From NCBI GenBank assembly GCA_014858325.1, contig RKCM01000154.1, forward strand, positions 1 to 12,278: a stretch of DNA of 12,278 nt, in the 5' to 3' direction. Shown piece by piece: positions 1-5,092 of the stretch. The notes below the pieces were generated by a model, which saw only the letters and a program-made list of their open reading frames with translations, was not told the DNA's origin and searched no databases. The translations under genes were made by a program, and so were the position numbers. Source of the DNA: Oscillospiraceae bacterium. Its GTDB lineage: Bacteria; Bacillota; Clostridia; Oscillospirales; Ruminococcaceae. Each line of letters opens with the position of its first letter. The stretch's first letter is position 1.

Positions 1-123
1 TACCTGCAAAGCGGCGATTACAACGCCGCCCTCCGCCTTGGCACCGCCTGCGGCAGCGCGACCGCGTTCAGTCTGGGGCTCGCCAAGAAGGCCGATATTG
101 ACGCATTGCTGAAAGAACTTTAA
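1..123 (+). CDS. fruK: 1-phosphofructokinase, C-terminal end (partial)
   Basis: The window starts inside this gene; only the last 40 codons and the TAA stop are present. The fragment ends with GTACGSATAFSLGLAKK followed by an acidic helix and ALLKEL. This is the typical C-terminal tail of PfkB-family 1-phosphofructokinases of Firmicutes, where the small-residue run (GSATAFS) packs near the nucleotide site. The catalytic DTxGAGD motif would lie upstream, outside the window. FruK phosphorylates fructose 1-phosphate, made by the PTS transporter, to fructose 1,6-bisphosphate in the cytoplasm. The next gene on the same strand is the fructose PTS EIIABC, and no terminator with a T-run separates the two, so they are very likely one operon. 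A tagatose-6-phosphate kinase of the same family cannot be excluded from the tail alone, but the neighbour makes FruK much more likely. Confidence 0.85.
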   Translation, partial: YLQSGDYNAALRLGTACGSATAFSLGLAKKADIDALLKEL

Positions 124-131
124 CATCCTCG

Positions 132-229
132 CCCTCTCCGTCACCTGCGGTGACACCTCTCCCAAAGGGAGAGGTAAGACTTGGCTCCCCCTTTGGGGGA
201 GCTGTCGAGCGAATGCGAGACTGAGAGGG
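132..229 (+). repeat. MITE/REP-like composite palindromic repeat, copy 1
   Basis: A 98-bp non-coding element fills most of the fruK-fruA gap. Its ends are imperfect inverted repeats of 11 bp (CCCTCTCCGTC at 132-142, GACTGAGAGGG at 219-229, one mismatch). Inside are three hairpins: TCACC/GGTGA with a 3-nt loop (141-153), a perfect 9-bp stem with loop AAA (155-175), and an 8-bp stem GCTCCCCC/GGGGGAGC with loop TTT (184-202). None is followed by a T-run, so it is not a terminator. A second copy lies inverted at 2233-2357. From general familiarity, CCCTCTCAGTCTCGC-type repeats are common between genes in Faecalibacterium-like genomes; this was not searched here. No transposase is present. Confidence 0.75.
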
Positions 230-240
230 TGAGCTAGTTT

Positions 241-250
241 AGGAGAGGAG
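241..250 (+). promoter_or_regulatory. Ribosome binding site of fruA
   Basis: AGGAGAGGAG contains two overlapping Shine-Dalgarno cores (AGGAG). The nearer one ends 8 bases before the ATG at 259. This fixes the start of the EIIABC gene, and it lies 11 bases past the end of the repeat element. Confidence 0.75.
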
Positions 251-258
251 AACACCCC

Positions 259-2187
259 ATGCGTATTACGGAATTGTTCAACGCCAAGGCCATCGCACTG
301 GATGTGCCCGCCGCCAACCGGGATGAGATCATCGCGAAGCTGGTGGAGCTGCAGACCACCCACGGCAATATCACCGACGCCGAGGCCTACAAAAAAGCCC
401 TCTACGCCCGCGAGGCCGAGGGTTCCACCTACGTCGATAACGGCATCACGGTGCCCCACGCCAAGACCGGCGTGGTCACCCGGCCCAGCCTGGCCGCTCT
501 GCGGCTGGCAAAGCCTGTCCAGTACAACGCCGAGGACGACGGCGAGACCGACCTGCTCTTCGCCATCGCGGCCCCGGAGGACGGCGGCCTCCATGTGGAT
601 ATGCTGGCCCGGATGATGCAGATGCTGATGAACGAGGACTTTGTGGAAAAGCTCCGGGCCGCCCAAACGCCCGCCGCCTTCCTGGACGCCATCGACACAC
701 AGGAGGAGGCCCAGTTCGGCGACGAGAGCTTTACCGAAAAGGTCATCCCGCAGGATGGCTTCCGGGTGCTGGCGGTCACGGCCTGCCCCAACGGCATTGC
801 CCACACCTACATGGCCGCCGAGGCCCTGACGAAGGCCGGCGAAAAGCTGGGCCTGCCCACCAAGGTGGAGACCAACGGCTCCGACGGGGCCAAGAACGTG
901 CTGACCCGCAAGGAGATCGAAGCCTGCGACGGCATCATCGTGGCGGCGGATAAAAACGTGGAGACCGCCCGCTTTGACGGCAAGCCCGTCCTCTTCACCC
1001 GAGTGGACGACGGCATCCATAAGCCGGAGGAGCTCATCAAAAAGGTGGCTCACGGCGAAGTGCCCGTTTACCACGCCAAGGGCGGCGCGCAGGCTTCCGC
1101 CGGGGAGGAAGAAGCCTCCGAGAGTCTGGGCCGCAGCCTGTATAAGCACCTGATGAACGGCGTTTCCCACATGCTGCCCTTCGTGGTGGGCGGCGGCATC
1201 ATGATCGCGCTGGCCTTCCTGCTGGACGACTACAGCATCGACCCCTCCAATTTCGGCATGAACACCCCCACAGCGGCCTTCTTCAAGACGGTGGGCAGCG
1301 CGGCCTTCGGCTACATGCTGCCCATTCTGGCAGGCTTCATCGCCATGTCCATTGCCGACCGTCCGGGTCTGGCCGTGGGCTTTGCAGGCGGCGTCCTGGC
1401 CATGAACGGCACCAACTTCACGGGCATCGCCAACGGCGAGACCACCGGTATCTCCGGCGGCTTCCTGGCCGCTCTGCTGGCCGGTTTCGTGGCGGGATAT
1501 GTGGTCCAGTTCCTGAAAAAGATCACCGAAAAGCTTCCCGCCAGCCTCAACGGCATCCGTCCCATGCTCATTTACCCGCTGGGCGGCATCCTCATCGTGG
1601 GAGCCGTGATGTGCGGCATCAACCCCGTTATGGGCATGATCAATACCGCCATGACCGATTGGCTCAACGCCATGGGCGGCACCTCCAAAGTCCTGCTGGG
1701 CGCCGTCGTGGCCGGGATGATGAGCATCGATATGGGCGGCCCCTTCAACAAGGCAGCCTACGTTTTCGGCACCGCAGCCCTTGCCTCCGGCAACTACGAG
1801 GTCATGGCCGCCGTCATGGTGGGCGGTATGGTACCTCCCATCGCCATCGCCCTCTCCACCACTTTCTGCCCCAAAAAGTGGACCCCCGACGAGCGCCGCA
1901 ACGGCATCGTGAACTACGTCATGGGCCTGTGCTTTGTCACCGAGGGCGCCATCCCCTATGCGGCTGCGGACCCCCTCCGGGTGCTGCCCAGCTGCGTCAT
2001 CGGCGCTGCACTGGCAGGCTCTTTGTCCATGACCTTCGGCTGCGCCCTGCGCGCGCCCCACGGCGGCATCTTCGTCTTCCCCGTGGTGGACCACGCGCTG
2101 CTGTACTGCGTGGCGCTGGCCGTGGGCAGCGTGGTGGGGGCCGTGATCCTGAGCCTGCTCAAAAAGACCCGCACCGATGCGGATTAA
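259..2187 (+). CDS. fruA: PTS fructose transporter subunit EIIABC
   Basis: This 642-aa single-chain fructose-specific enzyme II imports fructose through the membrane and phosphorylates it to fructose 1-phosphate using phospho-HPr. Three domains are visible. EIIA covers about residues 1-150, with phospho-accepting His67 in ITVPHAKTGVV. EIIB covers about 167-265, with phospho-Cys176 in VTACPNGIAHTYMAAEAL. An acidic linker (about 275-290) follows, then the membrane EIIC from about 293, with hydrophobic helices and the family signatures GGPFNKAAYVFG, TEGAIPYAAADPLRV and APHGGIFV. All expected active-site residues are present and the length is normal for the A-B-C order. The start is set by a strong RBS at 241-250. 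It follows fruK, and a terminator directly behind it marks the operon end. No HPr-like domain is fused to it. A mannose-type or 2-O-alpha-mannosylglycerate paralogue is possible, but the fruK neighbour favours fructose. Confidence 0.95.
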   Translation: MRITELFNAKAIALDVPAANRDEIIAKLVELQTTHGNITDAEAYKKALYAREAEGSTYVDNGITVPHAKTGVVTRPSLAALRLAKPVQYNAEDDGETDLLFAIAAPEDGGLHVDMLARMMQMLMNEDFVEKLRAAQTPAAFLDAIDTQEEAQFGDESFTEKVIPQDGFRVLAVTACPNGIAHTYMAAEALTKAGEKLGLPTKVETNGSDGAKNVLTRKEIEACDGIIVAADKNVETARFDGKPVLFTRVDDGIHKPEELIKKVAHGEVPVYHAKGGAQASAGEEEASESLGRSLYKHLMNGVSHMLPFVVGGGIMIALAFLLDDYSIDPSNFGMNTPTAAFFKTVGSAAFGYMLPILAGFIAMSIADRPGLAVGFAGGVLAMNGTNFTGIANGETTGISGGFLAALLAGFVAGYVVQFLKKITEKLPASLNGIRPMLIYPLGGILIVGAVMCGINPVMGMINTAMTDWLNAMGGTSKVLLGAVVAGMMSIDMGGPFNKAAYVFGTAALASGNYEVMAAVMVGGMVPPIAIALSTTFCPKKWTPDERRNGIVNYVMGLCFVTEGAIPYAAADPLRVLPSCVIGAALAGSLSMTFGCALRAPHGGIFVFPVVDHALLYCVALAVGSVVGAVILSLLKKTRTDAD

Positions 2188-2200
2188 ACCCGATACAACA

Positions 2201-2229
2201 AAAGCCGCTGCAGCCGCAGCGGCTTTTTT
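2201..2229 (+). terminator. Rho-independent terminator of the fru operon
   Basis: A perfect 10-bp stem (AAAGCCGCTG at 2201-2210 with CAGCGGCTTT at 2217-2226) has a 6-nt loop and runs into a T-tract ending at 2229. It starts 13 bases after the fruA stop codon. The A-run on the left arm could give weak termination on the other strand as well. Confidence 0.9.
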
Positions 2230-2232
2230 GAA

Positions 2233-2357
2233 CCCTCTCAGTCTCGCATACGCTCGCCAGCTCCCCCAAGGGGGGAGCTCATCCAGCGTAAAAAATTAGA
2301 TGGATAGGACCTCGCCCTTCGGGAGAGGTGGCAGCGCGTTAGCGCTGACGGAGAGGG
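2233..2357 (-). repeat. MITE/REP-like composite palindromic repeat, copy 2 (inverted)
   Basis: This is the reverse-complement relative of the element at 132-229, with the same outer ends (CCCTCTCAGTC at 2233-2243, GACGGAGAGGG at 2347-2357). The first 47 or so bases match copy 1 with about four substitutions. The CTCCCCC/GGGGGAG hairpin (2261-2277 region) and the ACCTC...GAGGT hairpin (2309-2329) are kept. The terminal hairpin has a different sequence but still pairs: CAGCGC/GCGCTG, 2332-2347. The central spacer is longer than in copy 1 (2280-2308, AT-rich). It lies just behind the fru terminator and carries no open frame. Confidence 0.7.
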
Positions 2358-2372
2358 TTATTTCTCCAACAA

Positions 2373-2406
2373 ACACAAAAACCCGCCTGGCAGCGGGTTT
2401 TTGTGT
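2373..2406. terminator. Symmetrical (bidirectional) intrinsic terminator
   Basis: A perfect 14-bp stem pairs 2373-2386 (ACACAAAAACCCGC) with 2393-2406 (GCGGGTTTTTGTGT) around a 6-nt loop. The GC core CCCGC/GCGGG is flanked by A5 on the left and T5 on the right, so either strand gives a hairpin followed by a U-run. Fru transcripts already have their own terminator at 2201-2229. Its more useful role may therefore be to end a leftward transcript from the promoter at 2516-2543. Confidence 0.8.
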
Positions 2407-2509
2407 ATAGAGGGGTGGGAAAGTATATAAAGTGGTGAATCGCATTTTTGTGCAGCAGCAGCTCCCGAACTCCCTTCGGAGGCGCTTTTGGGCGCTCTCG
2501 TGCTCTGCG
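2373..2509 (-). ncRNA. Putative small RNA of about 137 nt
   Basis: No known RNA family was recognised. The case rests on transcription signals: a perfect-consensus promoter at 2516-2543 on the - strand places a start near 2509, and the symmetrical terminator at 2373-2406 would stop the transcript. Read on the - strand, the RNA begins with a structured half. TCGCA near the 5' end can pair with TGCGA (around 2440), GCAGAGCA with TGCTGCTGC (one bulge), and CTCCGAA with TTCGGGAG (one bulge) in a small inner hairpin. A pyrimidine-rich unpaired stretch (CCCACCCCTCT, 2419-2409) follows, then the terminator hairpin. No open frame with a ribosome binding site lies in it; the one ATG frame runs straight through the terminator. 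SRP RNA, tmRNA and tRNA hallmarks are absent. A 6S-like RNA seems unlikely because the two ends do not pair with each other. Function unknown. Confidence 0.45.
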
Positions 2510-2515
2510 ATATGT

Positions 2516-2543
2516 ATTATACCAGCTTCTTCTTTTTTGTCAA
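2516..2543 (-). promoter_or_regulatory. Consensus sigma-70/sigma-A promoter, leftward
   Basis: Read on the - strand, TTGACA (2543-2538), a 16-base spacer and TATAAT (2521-2516) match the consensus hexamers perfectly. The spacer ends in TGG, giving an extended -10 (TGGTATAAT). It points away from the Lrp-type gene and toward the terminator at 2373-2406. There is no coding sequence between them, hence the small RNA proposal. Confidence 0.7.
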
Positions 2544-2575
2544 ATGAAAAATTTAAAAATTGCTTAAAATTGCAC

Positions 2576-2604
2576 TTTACTTTTTGCCCAAAACTTTATA
2601 TAAT
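2576..2604 (+). promoter_or_regulatory. Probable promoter of the Lrp-family regulator gene
   Basis: TTTACT (2576-2581), a 17-base spacer and a perfect TATAAT (2599-2604) lie in an AT-rich stretch, unlike the GC-rich surroundings. The start would be near 2611, leaving a leader of about 112 nt before the ATG at 2723. The -35 is weak (4 of 6 to consensus), as expected if the promoter is regulated. Confidence 0.5.
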
Positions 2605-2705
2605 TAAAATATGCGAAATGAAATCCAGCTTTTTCGAGCTTTGTGCGATTGCGACAACAATAAAACTTTACTTTCAAAAATTTTTATGGATTTCAACAGA
2701 ATATC

Positions 2706-2713
2706 AAAGGAGA
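2706..2713 (+). promoter_or_regulatory. Ribosome binding site deciding the regulator start
   Basis: AAAGGAGA lies 9-10 bases before the ATG at 2723. The same frame stays open upstream to 2432, but no comparable site precedes any earlier ATG, so translation very likely begins at 2723. Confidence 0.75.
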
Positions 2714-2722
2714 CCCACTCTC

Positions 2723-3163
2723 ATGGATGATTTGGACCGTAAAATTCTTGCCCTGCTTGCCAAAAACGCCCGGATGCCCGTCAAAGAGATCGCCGAACAG
2801 GTGGCCCTCACCAGCCCGGCCGTTTCCAGCCGCATCCACAAGCTGGAGACCGACGGCATCATCGGCGGCTATACCGTCACCCTCAACCGCCCGGCGGACC
2901 GTGTCTATGTGGACGCCCTCATCAGCCTTTCGGTTGCGCCCAGCAAACACGAGGCCTTCCTGCACCTGATCCAGAACAGCAGGGAGGTGCTGCAGTGCTA
3001 CCATGTCACCGGCGATTACACCTTCCTCATCAAAGTCAGCTGCGGCAGCATGCCCCAGCTGGAGCACCTGATCCTGCAGTTCCAGAAGCTGGGCACCACC
3101 TCCACCCAGATCATCCTCTCTACCCCTGTCAACCACGGGGATCTGGAAGCACTGATGCTGTAA
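2723..3163 (+). CDS. Lrp/AsnC family transcriptional regulator
   Basis: A 146-aa DNA-binding regulator of the usual size for this family. Residues 1-60 form the AsnC-type winged helix-turn-helix: MDDLDRKILALLAKNARMPV is the classic first helix and turn, and the recognition part is LTSPAVSSRIHKLETDGII. Residues about 65-142 form the RAM ligand-binding and oligomerisation domain, with the GDYTFLIKV strand typical of it. Family members form dimers to hexadecamers and answer to amino acids such as leucine, asparagine or others; the ligand cannot be told from sequence. The frame is open further upstream, but the family N-terminus and the RBS at 2706-2713 support the start used here. It has its own AT-rich promoter region. 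The lipoprotein gene follows 127 bases later on the same strand. Regulation of itself is likely by family habit; targets such as the opp operon are only a guess. Confidence 0.93.
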   Translation: MDDLDRKILALLAKNARMPVKEIAEQVALTSPAVSSRIHKLETDGIIGGYTVTLNRPADRVYVDALISLSVAPSKHEAFLHLIQNSREVLQCYHVTGDYTFLIKVSCGSMPQLEHLILQFQKLGTTSTQIILSTPVNHGDLEALML

Positions 3164-3275
3164 AGCCCTGTTCACACAAAGGTTACATCCTGCGGCGCAA
3201 TCCCTGCGCTCGCTGAACCGTATTGGGGATAGAAACCACTCCGCGTGGCATACTACCGCTAAGATTCAACGAACG

Positions 3276-3281
3276 AAAGGA
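3276..3281 (+). promoter_or_regulatory. Ribosome binding site of the lipoprotein gene
   Basis: AAAGGA lies 9 bases before the ATG at 3291. The 127-base gap between the regulator and this gene shows a small hairpin (GCGCA/TGCGC, 3195-3209) without a T-run and no convincing promoter hexamers, so read-through from the regulator gene is possible. Confidence 0.6.
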
Positions 3282-3290
3282 CGAACTCCT

Positions 3291-3869
3291 ATGAAATGCA
3301 AACGCATCCTCGCGGCCCTGCTGGCCGGTGCAGCGCTGGTCACCATGGCCTTCTCCCTCACTGCCTGCGGCAAACCCGCGTCTTCTCCCTCCGCCTCCTC
3401 CACCCCCAAGGACTACACGCAGATCTTGCACGACGCCCGCCCCGAGGAAGACAACGAGTACGAGATGATCTTCTCGAAAGGCGACGACGGCAAGTTCACC
3501 GCCCAGTACGGCTACAGCGAGTCTTACGAAGCCGGCCAGCTGAACGATGAGATCGAAAATATGCTCTGGCCTCTGCTGGGGCTCGAAGACGACATGGTGG
3601 AGGATTTTGCCGCCTCCGTCTCCGGGATGATGGTGCAAAGCTACGCCATCGCCATCGTCAAGCCCGCACCGGGCAAGACGGACGCCGTGGTGGACGCCCT
3701 GAAAGCCTATGTGCTGAGCGAACAGCAATCCATGGAGCACTATCTGGAGGACCAGTATGAGGTCGCCAAAAACGCCAAGGTCGAGACGCTGCCCTCCGGC
3801 GAGGTCGTCCTCGTCTGCTGCGAGAACAGCGATACGGTCCTTGCCAACCTGAAAAAGGCGCTGGCATAA
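3291..3869 (+). CDS. DUF4358-type lipoprotein
   Basis: A 192-aa membrane-anchored lipoprotein. The N-terminus has charged residues (MKCKR), a hydrophobic stretch, and the lipobox LTAC with Cys26 as the lipidated residue. A short Ser/Pro/Ala-rich spacer (about 28-42) leads to a single globular domain. That domain contains SYAIAIVKPAPGKTDAVVDALKAY, a helix with QQSMEHYLEDQYEVAKNAKV, and a final strand (EVVLVCCENSD). This pattern matches the DUF4358 family of Clostridia as I recall it. The function of that family is not established. The protein should face the outside of the cytoplasmic membrane. It is last in the + strand series and is followed 14 bases later by a strong terminator. The link to the Lrp-type gene upstream is positional only. 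Confidence 0.85.
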   Translation: MKCKRILAALLAGAALVTMAFSLTACGKPASSPSASSTPKDYTQILHDARPEEDNEYEMIFSKGDDGKFTAQYGYSESYEAGQLNDEIENMLWPLLGLEDDMVEDFAASVSGMMVQSYAIAIVKPAPGKTDAVVDALKAYVLSEQQSMEHYLEDQYEVAKNAKVETLPSGEVVLVCCENSDTVLANLKKALA

Positions 3870-3882
3870 GCAGCCCAGCAAA

Positions 3883-3921
3883 AAAAGAACGCCTGCCTCG
3901 TGATGAGGCGGGCGTTCTTTT
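3883..3921. terminator. Bidirectional terminator between convergent genes
   Basis: A 17-bp stem (3883-3899 with 3905-3921, one mismatch that is a T-G wobble on the + strand) has a 5-nt loop. An A-run lies on its left (3880-3886) and a T-run on its right (3918-3921). It therefore stops both the lipoprotein transcript on the + strand and the hydrolase transcript on the - strand, with the longer U-tract (seven) on the - strand. Confidence 0.9.
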
Positions 3922-3948
3922 GGTTGTGTGGTTGTGCGCGAGGAAAAA

Positions 3949-5064
3949 TTACTGGGCGCTGTCCTCGGCCAGCTCGATGCTGTTCACGATCTTCTTGGCG
4001 ATGTACTCATGGCCGGAGATGGTGGGGTGCACGTCGAGGTCGGTCTTGGCCTTGGGGATGGCCACATAGGTCAGATCGTAGGTCTCGGCCAGCTGCTTTT
4101 CAAACTTGTTCAGCTTCTTGAAATAGTTGTGCCAGCAGGGGACGAAGGGCACCGGGTCGGTATAGCCCATCAGCAGGATCTGGCAGTCGGGGTTCAGCTT
4201 GCGGATCTCCTGCACCACAGAGATGAGGCCGGCAGTGGTCTGGGGATAGATGCGGTCGCAGATCTTGCCCATCTCGGAGGTCAGCAGGTTCCAGGTGGCG
4301 TTGCGCTCGTCCCGGGTCAGGTGCATCTCCTTGATGCCCTGAATGAGGGCGGCGGCAGGGCTGCCGGAGGCGCGCAGATCACCGGCCAGCACGCTGGCGG
4401 CCAGCGCCTCGCTCTTCCAGTTGGTGGCGTTGCCCAGGGCTACGATGCAGGGCACAAAGGCGTCATTGGAGCCGATCTGGACGGAGACGACATCGGCCTT
4501 GCGGATGTAATCCTGAAACTCTGGGTACTTGTACCAGCAGCCGGATTCCATGTTCATCTTGGGCATCTGGCCGTCCCGCACCATGTCCGCCAGGTCCGGG
4601 GCCGTCAGGGCAGGCAGACCCAGGTTGATGGCGTGGTCACGGTCCAGCCCCATCATGGTGGCGACCTTGCCCACGTAGCAATCCGGGGAGTAGCCCTTGA
4701 AGTTGGGGCTCATATCTACGCTGTACAGGGTAGTGCTGTCCTTGGCGTACTTCACATCCGCCAGGCCCACACCGGCCACGATGCTGTCGCCCAGGGCCAC
4801 ATAGGTGATCTGCTTTTTCTCGGTGGAAGCGGCCGGGGCGCTGTCCGCCGTCTCGGTCTTATCGGCGGCGGTCTTGTCGGCAGCGGCTTTGTCGGTGTCC
4901 TCCACGGTGGAGGCCGTCACGGTGTCGCCCAGGGTGACCACCACTTCATTGGTCTCGTCCAGCGCAGCGTCCGCCTCGCCGCCCTCGGCGGCAAAGGCCG
5001 GGACCGTCAGCATCGAGACAGCCAGCGCTGCCGAGAGCAGCAGGCTGATGAGCTTTTTGTTCAT
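3949..5064 (-). CDS. Secreted SGNH/GDSL-family hydrolase
   Basis: A 371-aa exported esterase-type enzyme. Residues 1-26 are a clear Sec signal peptide (MNKKLISLLLSAALAVSML, cut after AFA). Residues 27-83 form an acidic, Ala/Thr/Asp-rich linker with short AADKT repeats, probably a flexible spacer. The catalytic domain starts near 86. Block I is YVALGDSIVAG with nucleophile Ser94, block II is NLGLPALTAPDL with Gly149, block III is QIGSNDA with Asn200, and block V is DVHPTISGH with His346 and Asp344. All four SGNH residues are therefore present. The frame extends 25 codons upstream, but the signal peptide and the AAAGGAAAGAGGG site just before 5064 fix this start. The acyl-CoA synthetase gene ends 28 bases upstream, so the two are co-transcribed. 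The substrate (lysophospholipid, acetylated sugar or other ester) cannot be told. Confidence 0.9.
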   Translation of the reverse strand: MNKKLISLLLSAALAVSMLTVPAFAAEGGEADAALDETNEVVVTLGDTVTASTVEDTDKAAADKTAADKTETADSAPAASTEKKQITYVALGDSIVAGVGLADVKYAKDSTTLYSVDMSPNFKGYSPDCYVGKVATMMGLDRDHAINLGLPALTAPDLADMVRDGQMPKMNMESGCWYKYPEFQDYIRKADVVSVQIGSNDAFVPCIVALGNATNWKSEALAASVLAGDLRASGSPAAALIQGIKEMHLTRDERNATWNLLTSEMGKICDRIYPQTTAGLISVVQEIRKLNPDCQILLMGYTDPVPFVPCWHNYFKKLNKFEKQLAETYDLTYVAIPKAKTDLDVHPTISGHEYIAKKIVNSIELAEDSAQ

Positions 5065-5092
5065 AACAGGATTCCCTCTTTCCTTTGGTTGC

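Larger units (their letters stand above)
2407..2722. other. Divergent AT-rich control region upstream of the Lrp-type gene
   Basis: This gene-free stretch has two parts. From 2407 to about 2515 it is mixed GC and hairpin-rich, the template of the proposed small RNA. From about 2516 to 2700 it is markedly AT-rich and holds back-to-back promoters (leftward 2516-2543, rightward 2576-2604). It also carries a repeated ACTTTACTTT (2574-2583 and 2665-2674) and a perfect AAAAATTTTT palindrome (2676-2685). Lrp-family proteins commonly bind such AT-rich imperfect palindromes, so these may be operator sites for self-control; that is an inference. Confidence 0.5.

Noticed and set aside
130..230. Repeat copy 1 as a short CRISPR array or terminator
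   Set aside because: The hairpins differ from one another, there are no repeat-spacer units, and no T-run follows any stem.
132..2357. Phase-variable inversion of fruA by recombination between the flanking repeats
   Set aside because: The two copies are short and diverged (longest identical run well below 30 bases) and there is no invertase gene, so efficient inversion is unlikely.
2373..2509. Identity of the putative RNA as SRP RNA, 6S RNA, tmRNA or a tRNA
   Set aside because: No SRP GGAAGGAAGCAGC-type loop, no paired 5' and 3' ends as in 6S, no tRNA T-loop sequence, and too short for tmRNA.
2432..2722. N-terminal extension of the Lrp-type regulator by 97 codons
   Set aside because: It crosses the promoter region, no ribosome binding site precedes the early ATGs, and the family N-terminus starts at the ATG at 2723.
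2611..2730. A 39-codon open frame in the regulator leader, starting at the predicted transcription start
   Set aside because: It would be leaderless with no ribosome binding site, has no run of regulatory codons, and lies in AT-rich DNA where short frames arise easily. It overlaps the regulator start by 8 bases, so a look in ribosome profiling would be cheap.
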